Below, in pieces: positions 10,966-21,600 of a DNA stretch of 64,000 nucleotides (positions within the stretch are counted from its first letter, which is position 1; every line of letters begins with the position of its first letter). The position numbers and the translations under genes are program-made. This DNA is from Aspergillus flavus. Lineage: Eukaryota > Ascomycota > Eurotiomycetes > Eurotiales > Aspergillaceae. The DNA lies in NCBI RefSeq assembly GCF_009017415.1, contig NC_092410.1, forward strand, positions 744,001 to 808,000. Reading direction: 5' to 3'. Below the pieces are notes generated by a model that was given only the letters and a program-made list of their open reading frames with translations, did not search any database and was not told the DNA's origin.

Positions 10966-12359
10966 ATGGAGACTGTCGCTGCCATAAAGACGCTCATCCA
11001 GCAGCTGGCCCAGTCCACAGACCAGTTTGGGCGTGCGGAAATCAATGACGCTCTCCGCGAGCTGCAATACTCGCTGGAGACGCCATTCGATACGGTGATG
11101 CGGATGTCGCTCGATGTAATCTTTCTATTGTTCATCTTCTCGGCTCTCCTAACTTTGCTGAATAGACGTGTCAAGTCGCCGTGGCCCGCATTGGCTCGGA
11201 CCTGGGTCTGTTTAAACATCTCAGCCAGTGTGCATCTCCTCAGAGCGCTGAGGAACTAGCCGATCATCTCGGTTGTGGGAGGGAACTGATGTGTATATAT
11301 ACAATGATTATCTCCTTCGAGCACGCTAGCTAATAGGACTGTCACATAGCTCGGCTCCTCCGCTACATGGCCTCGGTGCGCATGGTACAACAAACAGACG
11401 ACATCAAATACATATCGAGCAACATCACACAGACGTTGGCCGTCCCCGGGCTCGAAGCAGGAATGCGACATGCGTACGTTTCCTATTTCCCCCGGATCAC
11501 TCCCAATTCGAGGCATGTCATGTTTTAACCAGCGTCCAGATTCGAGAATCTCTGGCCAGTCCTGATGGCCCTCCCCGACTTCCTCGCCGAGCGCAAGTAT
11601 CCCGACATCGTGGATGCCAAAGACACTGCGTTCCAAAAAGCCTTCAACACCGATCAGGACTGCTTCCACTGGCTAGCAACCCAGCCAACACGAATTGCGA
11701 ACTTCAAGGTCCTGCTCACTGACGAGCGCACCCCAAACTTCCTGTCCACGTTCCCACTAGAAAAGGAGCTCGGATCATGGTCTGCAGAGCCCGAGAAGGC
11801 GCTCTTCGTCGACATCGGGGGGGGAATGGGACATGCATGCATCCGACTTCGCGAGAAGTATCCCAACCAACCAGGCCGAGTGATTCTCCAGGACCTGCCC
11901 CCAGTACTGCAAGCTGCGCAGGCGACGCTGCCCCTGTCAGGGATTGAATCGATGCCACACAATTTCCATACTCCACAACCCGTCCAAGGTGCGTCATGAG
12001 CTCCGTCTGCTTGGGCCTGCTGCATAGCTGATTATGAAGCATAAGGGGCCAAGTTCTACTTTCTCCGTCTCATTCTGCGCGACTTCCCTGACCACCAGGC
12101 ACTCGAGATCCTCCAGAACATTGTTCCCGCCATGGATGCCGAGTCGCGCATTGTGATTGATGACGGGGTTCCCCCGGAGAAGGGGGCGCGGTGGGCAGAA
12201 ACCGGAACGGACATCTGCATTATGAGTGCTCTGGGGTCGAAGGAGCGGACTCAGCGGCAGTGGGAGGAGCTAGCTGCAAAGGCTGGACTGCAGCTACAAG
12301 CTCTCTACCAGTACACCTGGCCAGTGGTGAATGCGGCCATGGTGTTTAGCCTGCAGTAG
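10966..12359 (+). CDS. SAM-dependent O-methyltransferase with altered catalytic residue
   Basis: Five exons (10966-11115, 11166-11292, 11350-11473, 11540-11988 and 12046-12359) give 387 residues. The frame stays open upstream of 10966, but with no earlier ATG. The architecture is that of fungal plant-type O-methyltransferases: an N-terminal dimerisation/winged-helix part (VAVARIGSDLGLFKHL, then ADHLGCGRELM) and a C-terminal SAM-binding fold with VDIGGGMGH at residues 224-232. In this family the catalytic base is usually His in an LHDW-type motif. Here the segment reads FLRLILRDFPDH, with Arg at residue 295. The rest (VIDDGVPPE, GSKERTQRQWEEL, and the terminal NAAMVFSLQ) is well conserved. It may methylate by proximity, act on an acidic hydroxyl such as a pyrone, or serve another role. 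Location is cytosolic. Confidence 0.87.
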
Positions 12360-12886
12360 CTACCAATACGTAGAACATTATGTCTCCATAGACCTCGGTT
12401 CACGCCTTAGCTGTTGGAGAACGTTTCAATAGTACACCTATAGCGTACCAAAAATGCACTTTTTCATGCCCTGAATTATGTTGGTGAGCTCCTAGCATCG
12501 GGTGGGAAAGCTATGGCAACATTAGCACCGCCGATCACTTTACATAGAGCCTCGTGTGAGACATTTATTGCCAATAACAAGTCAGGCAGTACCCATGTCC
12601 GGCCTGCCGCTCAAGTTAGGGAGGGAAAAAAAAAACCTCGTTGCATACCGGGGCCAGAAGGGACAGCCCCCGTCTGTTCAATGTTGCATCGGGCGGGTTC
12701 AAAATGCTGCTTCGCCCGTGGCTGCAGCCCACATACACCTATACAGATATTCCCCGTGGGTAAATCCTACCCTGAGCCGGCTATATATTGTACATAACTA
12801 CCTTAGGGAATCATCCGTCTAACCCCGTGCCATTCTCCCAAGAAACGCACCCTGCATACCGAGCAATAGCAGAGTATGATAGAGCA
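12360..12886. other. Intergenic region with FMO promoter
   Basis: This 527-bp stretch holds the 3' end of the methyltransferase gene and the promoter of the FAD monooxygenase. A TATA-like TATATATT lies at 12782-12789, about 98 bp before the ATG at 12887. No gene is seen. Confidence 0.55.
12782..12789 (+). promoter_or_regulatory. TATA-like element of the FAD monooxygenase gene
   Basis: TATATATT about 98 bp upstream of the start codon, a fitting distance for a fungal core promoter. Motif evidence only. Confidence 0.4.
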
Positions 12887-14291
12887 ATGGCCCCTCCCAA
12901 ATCCGCAATTATTGTAAGAATCAACCAACGCTTCCCAGTCTATCTCAAAAGAAAATAAAAGAAAAGAAATGAAAAAAGAACCAAAAAAAGCCTCTGATGT
13001 CGATCTCGACCTAACCCTCTCCCAGATCGGCGGCTCAATCTCCGGCCTCCTCCAAGCCCTTCAACTCAAACGCGCCGGCACTGATGTCCTAATCCTCGAA
13101 CAAGATCCGTCCCCAACGCGAGCAAGCCATGAGTCCGGCGTCTCCATTGGACCGAGCGTGCTCGCCCTTCTCAAGAAATACGACGCCACAGGCACACCAC
13201 CCGCTATTCCAGCAGGGTTTCTCAGTGTTGCGTGGCAAACGCGCCCGCGTGTGCTGAACACAGCCTGGCACCATGATATGAGTAATTGGGGCAGTCTCTA
13301 CTTGATCCTCAGGGCGAATGTTGATGGGTTCGCTTCGGATGTCGTACCGTATCCGCCCCCAGGGAGGAAGGGGGATGGGACGGCGGAGTACAAAGCCGGA
13401 AGGAGGGTAGTGGGGGTGGAGTTTGATCGGGGAGACGGGGCTATGAATGTTTTACATGTGGAAGCTGGAGCGAGCAGGGGCTCAAGGCAGGGGATGGAGG
13501 TCAAGAGAGAGCGTGCTGAAATGGTGATTGCCGCGGACGGCGTGCATTCGACAATCCGACGATTCCTACAGGTCCCTACGACTTGGACTTACGCCGGGTA
13601 TATTGCCTGGCGGGGAACTGTGCGTGAAGACCAGCTCTCACCGGAGACGTTGCGATATTTTTCAGATCGTCTGAACTTCACGCTTCTCGCAGGGTCGTAT
13701 TTCATCACGTATATCATTCCATCGGAGACAGGGTCTGTCGAGCCAGGAAGGCGGCTCGTCAATTGGGTCTGGTACTACCCGGTCCCTGAAGGGTCAGTCG
13801 CCATGGACACCATCTTCACCGATATCAACGGTGTCTTGCATAATAGTACAGTTCCGGGAGACCTCCTCGACCCGAAGGTCTGGTCGGTGCAGAAACGGCG
13901 CTACATCTCTGACGGCACTACACCGCACCTAGCGGAAGTGGTTTCACAGACGCGTCGGCCGTTCGTAACGAAAGTCGGGGAAGTCGAAGCCAGTGCCGCG
14001 AGCTATTTCGACGGTCGCCTTGTGCTCGTTGGCGACGCGTTTGCGACTTTCAGGTCGCACCTGGGGCTGGCCTCAGAACAGGCCGCGCGTCATTGTCTCC
14101 AGATGGACAGGGTCTGGAGCGGGGAAATAAGCCAGGCAGCAAGGGATCGTGAGGCTAGACTCTATGCGGCGAAGCTCTTGCTGTTGAATAGGCTTATGGG
14201 GTTTCTAGGGCTGGGGTGGTGGTGGTCGGCGTTGAAAACGGGGCTGGCTTATGCTTGTTTGCTGATCACTTGCAGGGTTGTAGATGTGTGA
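12887..14291 (+). CDS. FAD-dependent monooxygenase (aromatic hydroxylase type)
   Basis: Two exons: a 27-nt first exon (12887-12913) and 13026-14291, separated by a 112-nt intron, giving 430 residues. The first exon is essential to the model. It supplies MAPPKSAII, and the splice completes the dinucleotide-binding motif IIIGGSISG at residues 8-16. An ATG inside the intron (12969) would give a longer open frame but a meaningless N-terminus. Other family signatures are the DG motif ADGVHSTIRR (Asp180) and the GD motif VLVGDAFATF (Gly345-Asp346). The Pro usually following the GD motif is missing (FRSHLGLAS). A hydrophobic C-terminus (about residues 390-425) may bind membranes. It probably hydroxylates or epoxidises the polyketide using NAD(P)H and oxygen. 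It is followed only 102 bp later by the DUF3237 gene. Confidence 0.88.
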
Positions 14292-14393
14292 CCTGGCTAA
14301 AGTAGTATTACTTACGTGAGCGTATCCTATTTCATAGCCATAAATATACTCCTGCAGCACCCCATCACCATTAGCCATAAATCACTCATCAGA

Positions 14394-14858
14394 ATGTCTC
14401 AACCCCCTCCCCAACTCTCCCCAAGCCACCTATGCAGCGTAAGCGTAACCCTCGGCCCCTCCCTCCCCCCAATTCCACTATTAGGCGGGGGCACCCGGAT
14501 CCTCCAACCCATCACCGGCGGCTCCATCCAAGGCGCCGGATTCAACGGCACGATTGATGGCGGGCTATCGGCCCCCATCCACCTGGATGCTCGGAGCGAA
14601 AGCGGCGAAACGCAGATCACAAAGCTACCCTGGATCTACGTCTACGGGCACGCGGACGACGGATCACCGTTCTTTATCGAGGAGGCAGGGATTGGGTCGG
14701 TGGGGAAGCAGAACACAAGAGTTGTCATTCAGGTTGGCGGCGTGTATGCCAGATTGCAGGAGGCCTTTCTGGTGGGGCAGCCGGGGAGGGAGCCTGGGGG
14801 TAAGGGAGCAAGGGTGGAGTGTTGGGTTGTGCCTTTGGAGGGGGGGTATTGTTCTTGA
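14394..14858 (+). CDS. DUF3237 family protein
   Basis: A single-exon gene of 154 residues beginning at the ATG at 14394; the in-frame codons before it carry no family similarity. The pattern of an N-terminal strand (SVTLGPSLPPIPL), the GG-turn ITGGSIQGAGFNGTI, then an LDAR strand and a YVYGHADDGSPFF segment, fits DUF3237, a small beta-barrel family of unknown reaction often found near catabolic or secondary-metabolic enzymes. Position directly behind the FAD monooxygenase on the same strand suggests action on the same intermediate, possibly as a binding, isomerising or cyclising protein; that is speculation. No signal peptide is seen, so it is probably cytosolic. Confidence 0.75.
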   Translation: MSQPPPQLSPSHLCSVSVTLGPSLPPIPLLGGGTRILQPITGGSIQGAGFNGTIDGGLSAPIHLDARSESGETQITKLPWIYVYGHADDGSPFFIEEAGIGSVGKQNTRVVIQVGGVYARLQEAFLVGQPGREPGGKGARVECWVVPLEGGYCS

Positions 14859-15344
14859 TTTGATGTCAATAGCAATCTTTACTGCTTTACTCGCCAGCGT
14901 TGGGGTACGGGGCAATGACGGCGACCATCGCCGATCTTCTCCAGCTATGCATAATTGATACTTTGGCTTGGCAAGCGCCTATCACCCCTAGACAGAGTCA
15001 TAAATTATTTACAAGGGTTGGCACGTTCCCTGAATAGGTTTCAAACGGCGGCCACTCATTCATCTGTAAGTGTGGTACGATGAGGGCTCCATGCCATCAG
15101 CTGACCAAGTCAGAGGTGTCGAGGCCCCGCCGGTAAGCCAAATAGCAAACAACTACCGCCCCCACAGGCATTGCTGCAGGCGTCCAGGTGAAGCTTGCTT
15201 GACTTTGGGCCTCGGTAAAGCCAGAACGACTTACGCATGTGGAAAGAAGACAGAAAAAAGCACAGTAGATTTCTACCCACTCTGCCAAGAGCAGAGAAAC
15301 GTACCATAACAGACGGAATAGTAAACCTATCCCACAGTGTCCAC
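14859..15344. other. Intergenic region between convergent genes
   Basis: This 486-bp stretch lies between the 3' ends of the DUF3237 gene and the minus-strand endonuclease-like gene. I see no coding sequence or repeat in it; both polyadenylation regions should be here. Confidence 0.55.
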
Positions 15345-16376
15345 TCAAAGCTGCCCCTTCGTGCTAGGCAGAACCTCCACCACCGCCATAACCCCCAGGT
15401 GATCCGTAACCCAGGGCTTCTCGAATCCCAGCTCCACGATCTGCCTCCTTTCTTCGTCCCCCTCAGCCAGGATCCCTTCTCCGAATTTCTCAAACTTCAG
15501 TAACTTGACAGACCCTCGAAAATAGACCTTGTCCATTCTGGAACACCCAAACTGCGCGCGCTGCTTCGTTGTTGCTTGTTGGCCCCATGTATATCCTTCC
15601 TCGGTGTCCTCCGCTCCGCCTAGTTCCAGGAATGCGTCCTTGAGATTATTGTCCACATGCAACGTGCGGTCAAACGGCTGGATTGCGTTGAAGTCACCGG
15701 CGACGAGAGCTGCGTGTACCCCATCGTGATGCATATACTGAGCGACTAGCTGCATCTGTGGTGGGCGGTACGGAGGGTCAAGCGCCATGGACTCTAGGTG
15801 CGTGTTGCAGAGGCGGATTCGCTTCTCCTCAAGCTCAGTAGAAACGTCCACAAAAAGGGCATCGCGATCCATGCGCGTGTGGGAGTAGTGAACCCGAAAA
15901 ACCGACGTAATAGGCAGATGCTTGCCGACAAGGACGGTCGTGCCATACTGCGTGGTGGCCCAATTGGTGGTGTCAATATCTGTAAGATGGAAATTGGCTT
16001 GCACCCACGGAGTCGCAGCAATTGTTTCCAAGTCAGAAGGGGTGCATTCTTGGAGAAAGATAACAGGGGCGACATGTAGAGGGAGAAGGCGCGTGAGTTG
16101 GTACAGATGTGCAAGCGCTGGTCGCATGCGGGCTGCAGCGAAGGGAACCATGAAGTCGATATTCCATGTATAGAGTGCAATAGCTGTGGTGGCTAGACTA
16201 TCATTATCATTCTTACTCGAGCTTCCGAGGGCGGATGGCGACTTGGAGACCCAGGTAGATGTTGCGGGGTCAAAACCATAGTAAGTCTGGGTATAAGGCT
16301 CGTCCAAGGTCCATGGCACCGACGTCTTCCGAAAGGTCGCGGTGTCCTTGATGGCCTGGGCCACAAGCGCTTCCAT
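15345..16376 (-). CDS. Endonuclease/exonuclease/phosphatase (TDP2-like) family protein
   Basis: A single-exon gene of 343 residues starting at the ATG at 16376. The DNase I/EEP fold motifs appear in order: TWNIDF (Asn72), IFLQE (metal-binding Glu110), RMDRDALFVDV, NTHLES (Asn191, His193), AGDFNAIQ (Asp228, Asn230), SRMDKVYF, and VTDHLGVMA (Asp324-His325). All catalytic positions of the family are present, so the enzyme is likely an active magnesium-dependent phosphodiesterase or phosphatase. It most resembles the tyrosyl-DNA phosphodiesterase 2 branch. The substrate cannot be told from sequence. It sits inside the polyketide cluster, where it could be a passenger gene, a self-protection factor against DNA damage by the product, or a phosphatase on a metabolite. 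Confidence 0.85.
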   Translation of the reverse strand: MEALVAQAIKDTATFRKTSVPWTLDEPYTQTYYGFDPATSTWVSKSPSALGSSSKNDNDSLATTAIALYTWNIDFMVPFAAARMRPALAHLYQLTRLLPLHVAPVIFLQECTPSDLETIAATPWVQANFHLTDIDTTNWATTQYGTTVLVGKHLPITSVFRVHYSHTRMDRDALFVDVSTELEEKRIRLCNTHLESMALDPPYRPPQMQLVAQYMHHDGVHAALVAGDFNAIQPFDRTLHVDNNLKDAFLELGGAEDTEEGYTWGQQATTKQRAQFGCSRMDKVYFRGSVKLLKFEKFGEGILAEGDEERRQIVELGFEKPWVTDHLGVMAVVEVLPSTKGQL

Positions 16377-16599
16377 AGTGATAGATGGAGTTCTAGAAAG
16401 TGGAGAGTATATGTAGGGTTAAGAGGAATCAAAAAAAGGATAAAGAAGGAAGGAGAATGAAAAGCGAAATGAATTTGAAGTAGGAACAGATTAGCCACTA
16501 GTAGTATGGAAAGTAAGAGTCCAAACACAAAGGAAAGAGTGTTTTCTTTGTTTGTCGGGCTGTCAGCTGACGTTCCAACTGCCCCCCGCTCTCGATAAA

Positions 16600-17711
16600 T
16601 CATCCAGAATGCTCACTGCATGCTACTGTTTCTAGCTTGACCAACCCCTTTCGTCCACCGCTGCCACCAATCGTGACGATCTCTGGAATCCCAGCGTGTT
16701 TGTTACTACTACCCCTCTCCTTCCTGCTAGGCCAGTAACGCCCAAACCCTGCGCGATTCAATAGCACAGTCACAAGCGGACGCAGCGGAGGCAAGCATGC
16801 TGCGATAATCCCCACACATGGTTCAACCATTGTCCAGAGCATATTGTCTGGGAGTATGTCTAGAACCAAACAACACAATCAGCTTGCGGGGCTAGTCGGG
16901 GGTAGGGACAGTGGGTCGCTCACACGACGGATCCGCGTTATCCTTAGATAGCTCCCTGATTTGCGCGAATCGCACAATGCTCGCGGCACACCCTAGCCCC
17001 CCCGTCAAGAACACAGTCCCAAGAGCAATTTTCTGCGTGGTCTTCATATGCAATTTTCGCACCTCCATAATGGGTAGTGCGAGCATCACAAAATCAGTAG
17101 TGAAGTTGGGCACTGCCTTTCCGATGAAACCCTTGACATTGTCGATGCACCAACCCTCGACGAATGGGTCCCAGTTTCGGCGGATGGGATGGCATCCAAA
17201 GACCGATACAAAGATACATGCGAGCCACCACGCTGTTACTACAAGTCCTATTGCCAGGGTACTCCATCTCATGAAGCGGGTGGGGAACATGCGATAGTAC
17301 ATGGCCAGGATGCTCCACTTGGTCGTAGCTAATACCGTTGCATAGAGGTGATAGGATATGAAGAAGTACATCTGCATGATAGTAATCTCATCCCTATTGA
17401 GGACTACCACATGCCTGCCGACACGGACGTTCCTATACCCGAGAGCGAAGACAGTATAAAGTCCCCATGCAAATAGCTTACAGGTGAGAGCAATCAGCAT
17501 AATCTAGCACCAGGTTATAAAGATGGTCCCTTACAATCGACACTAGGGTCAACCAGCCATCAAGCTGGAAGCCAACTTTGCGCCAAAGGTGAACACCAAT
17601 TCGTAACACCACAAACAAGGTTGCTAAGGCTGGGAGTGCAGTAATCTGTGCAAATGATGCTCCGCTAGAGTCCTCAGCGAGATACTCGGGAGAAAAGCCA
17701 GATGAAGACAT
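16600..17711 (-). CDS. Seven-helix rhodopsin-like integral membrane protein
   Basis: Three exons on the minus strand (17711-17535, 17476-16924 and 16859-16600) encode about 329 residues. The protein has about seven hydrophobic segments with the pattern of the large fungal family of rhodopsin-domain (PTH11-related) membrane proteins: DGWLTLVSI after helix 1, KWSILAMYYRMFP in helix 3, a conserved Cys-rich loop with GCHPIRRNWDP and GWCID, FTTDFVMLALPIMEVRKL in helix 5, then GCAASIVRFAQI and the terminal VEPCVGIIAACLPPLRPL. No CFEM domain is present. The role of this family is mostly unknown; some members act as receptors. The first intron was set at 58 nt (17477-17534), because the alternative acceptor would make a 31-nt intron. 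It is divergent from the polyketide synthase. Confidence 0.78.
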
Positions 17712-18604
17712 GGCGAAAGTCGAGTTGCGCAAGGAAACTTCAGCCGACGCGGTTGAATAGAAATAGCGAATAAGAACACCAAGCTGAATGGTTTAGTAGA
17801 AGAAGCTTGTGTCGTGTTTCCGGACTCGAGCTGAATGTTTCGCCTTTAATAGCAGATCGCCATGGCACACGCCCCGTCTCATCTCCAACGCCAGCGTGAG
17901 AATGCTGTGCCCTCCATAATCGAATCTCGAGTACCATTGGCCTATGCATAGTTCGCTTGGTGTGCGGAATGCTGGGTACACATGCAGTAACATCTGACAT
18001 GCAGCCAATATGTATCACACTGAGTGAATACTATTCTGGACTTCCAAGGGATGTAACCTTGTGTTTTATTTCACTAGTGGCCCCCAATATTTCAGCCTCA
18101 AGGGCAGCGGTATGAGCGGGACTGTACTACACAGGTCCAGGGCATAGCCCCTGTACAAGCGGATTTGCTGATGCACATCAGCGAAATAGGAATGTACTCT
18201 GGCTATCAGGGATCGACATACAATCATCATTGGATGATTGACCGCAGGGCTACCCCGGCTGCTGCATTGGAACAAGTTTGATTGGCAATCCACAATACGG
18301 CTGGTCAGACGGCTACTCAACGACAATGATAGGCGTAGAATCCTGTGTACATGCCTAGTGACTGATTGTGTCTGTGGGAGAGCTCTACAGGACGAATAGC
18401 GTTGCCACGCGCTTTCCTCGAAGAAGTTGAGGAGTGTCTTTAATTCTACGGGTGTTTCTAAAATACACGCAGCTCTGCATGTATTGCAATATTCTTCTTG
18501 ACTGTACAGGAAGGGCTTGTCTGCTTTGTTTGCCAACATTCACGTGTGCCTGGCTCGATATCTCACGCACTTTGGAGGCCATTTACTCGAAGTTCATAGA
18601 CACC
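17712..18604. promoter_or_regulatory. Divergent promoter region, membrane protein / polyketide synthase
   Basis: These 893 bp lie between the start codons of the rhodopsin-like gene and the synthase. I find no copy of the CTCGGCCGAG palindrome; only scattered CGG triplets (for example about 18252 and 18296) are present. No gene is supportable within it. Confidence 0.5.
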
Positions 18605-21600
18605 ATGCCTGAGTCTATCGCGATAATAGGATACGGATTCCGCTTTCCGGGAGGATGTGACACGCCATCGAAACTCTGGTCCTTGATCAAAAGCCCCCGC
18701 GACATAGCAAGCAACCCTCCTTCCTCCCGTTTTGACATAGACCCCTTCTACCACCCCGTCAGCAACCACCACGGTACAACAAATGCCACTAAGTCCTACT
18801 GGCTCGATGACTCCCCTCGCATAAACATCGCCGAGTTTGACGCCGCCTTCTTCAACATCCAATCCAGGGAAGCCGATGCCATGGATCCCCAGCAACGCGT
18901 CCTACTGGAGGTGATCTACGACGCACTCTGTGCCGCAGGACAGCCCATGGAACAGCTCCGCGGGTCTGACACTGCTATCTACGTTGGCATGATGTGCGAT
19001 GATTGGCATATGATGCTGAGCCGCGACTGGCAAGCTCTGCCGAGATATACTGCTACGGGCGTGGAGAGGGGCATCATGGCGAACCGGGTTTCGTACTTCT
19101 TTGACTGGCATGGGCCCAGCATGACGATCGACACTGCGTGTTCGAGCAGCATGGTTGCATTGGACTTGGCGGTACAAGCGCTCAGGAGCGGTAAGAGTAA
19201 AGTTGCAGTTGCGGCTGGGAGCAATCTTATTCTCAGCCCCGGTACGTACTCCTCTATCAGTTAGTGACGACTGGAGTGGCAGTACAAAAGGCTAACGGCC
19301 GTATTACCCACAAGCTATGTATGTCTCGGAGAGTAACCTGGGCATGCTCTCCACGAGCGGCCGTTGCGCTATGTGGGACATCGCAGCAGACGGATATGCC
19401 CGCGGTGAAGGCGTGGCCGCTGTCATTATCAAGACACTGTCCCAAGCCCTGGCGGACAACGACCCAATCCAGTGCATTATCCGAGAAACAGCTGTTAACC
19501 AAGATGGTCGGAAGCCTGGTCTAACCATGCCCAGCAGCCGTGCTCAGGCGGCCCTGATCTCTGAGTGCTACAGGCGCGCCGGGCTCGATCCTGCTAATAA
19601 TCTTAATGACCGTCCGCAGTACTGCCATGCGCATGGTACAGGGACTCAAGCGGGCGATCCGCAGGAAGCTGAAGCCATTGCGTTCGCACTGTTTCCGGTA
19701 GGGTCCCGGGCCGCTAGGGAGGCGCATAAACTCTTAGTGGGTTCTGTCAAAACGGTTATCGGCCACACAGAGGGGACGGCAGGCCTAGCTAGTATTATTA
19801 GTACTGCGTTGGCGCTGAAGAGCAAGGTTATCCCGCCCAATTTGCATTTCCACACTCCAAATCCGAGCGTGGCGCCGTTCTTGGACCAGCTGGAAATTCC
19901 CACTACTGCAGTTGCGTGGCCAGTTGCCACTGGCCAAGTAAGGCGAGCCAGTGTGAACAGGTATGGAGTGCCGTGTGGGATTCGTGTTCTGCAGGCTGAC
20001 AGCTGATTATTCTGGATAGCTTTGGATTTGGGGGGACAAACGCCCATTGTATTCTTGAGGAATATATTTCCACCGGCGAACAGTCTGCCAATTCCACCCC
20101 ACATACCCTTTTTACTCCTCTGATATTTTCAGCCGCATCGAGAACCGCACTGAAACAAATGGTCTTGGAAGCGCACACCTACCTGCGGGATAACCCAGGT
20201 GTTAACATGCGAGATTTTGCATATACTCTACAGCACCGGCGGTCGACCCTCCCCTATCGCACAGCCGTCGCCGCGCCGAACACTCAGGACGCAATTGACA
20301 CATTAGCAAACGTAGGGCTCGAAGACTCCGGGGTTCGACATGGTACAAGTCGCCAACCACCAAGAATCCTTGGTATCTTCACTGGCCAGGGCGCACAATG
20401 GCCACGGATGGGCGCCCGACTCATCGAGACATCTCCTTTTATTGTCACCAGAATCGCAGAGCTGGATGCAGCCCTTCAGAGCCTCCCAAATCCAGATCAC
20501 CGCCCCGGTTGGACAATTCACGACCAGATCGTTGCCAGCCCAGAATCATCGCGCTTAACTGAGGCTGCTGTGTCACAACCTCTCTGTCTGGCCGTGCAGA
20601 TCATCATTGTGGATATTCTTCGCGCTGCTGGTATCTCTCTGTGCGGCGTTGTTGGGCATTCCTCTGGCGAGATCGGTGCTGCATACGCCGCAGGCTTTCT
20701 ATCTGCAACAGATGCGATCCGCATTGCCTATCTTCGTGGTATGCACGCCAATAAAGCCGCCAGCCCTAATTCTCGCGTATCGTGCGGTGCTATGATAGCG
20801 GTAGGTATCCCAGCAGCGGAGGCGAAGAGGTTTTGCAAGGCCCAATTCGCTGGAAGGTTAGAGATTGCTGCAGAGAATTGCGCCTCTAGCGTCACGCTTA
20901 GCGGCGACGAGGATGCGGCCCTCGAAGCGATACAATTCTTTCATATGCAGGGGGTCTTTGCGCGTCTGCTGAAGATTAACACAGCCTACCACAGCTGCCA
21001 TATGGCCCCTTGCGCTAGCCCGTACCTGGCTTCACTGGATGCCTGCGGGATTGAGCCTTGTCAGCAAGGAAATACAAAACACCCTGTCTGGTTTTCAACG
21101 GTCTTCGAGGGCCAGACAATGACTGCTAGTTCCGTCGCAAACCAATACTGGGTGGACAATATGTGTAAACCGGTCCTGTTCGCGGGTGGTCTTGCGCGCG
21201 CGGTAGAGCAAATTGGTCCGTTTGATTTGGTCATCGAGATTGGTCCGCACCCGGCGCTGAAAGGCCCAGCCTCATCCCTACTGAATTGCGCACGCGAGAT
21301 GCCATATATCAGCCTGCTGCGCCGAGGCACAGACGACGTACACGCTCTATGTTCTGCACTGGGCTATATATGGGCCCAGCTGGGCCCGAACAGCGTTCAA
21401 TTTGCTGAGGTAGATATGTTGCTATCTAGTACTACGCGGAGCCCAGTCATGCTTTCGGACTTGCCACCTTATCCATTCGACCATGGGCGAAATTACTGGC
21501 ACCATAGCCGCCTTAGCGATCACTTCCGGCCTAGAACCCAGATACATCTGTCAAACCCTATACTCGGTTTCCGTTGCTTGGAAGCAGCGACTCCTGGTTC

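Noticed and set aside
12969..13025. ATG at 12969 as start of the FAD monooxygenase
   Set aside because: It lies inside an intron; the upstream exon at 12887 restores the dinucleotide-binding motif, while this start gives a Lys/Asp-rich sequence unlike the family.
17504..17534. 31-nt intron in the rhodopsin-like gene
   Set aside because: Too short for a fungal spliceosomal intron; a 58-nt intron with acceptor at 17477 also keeps frame and gives a better helix-2 length.
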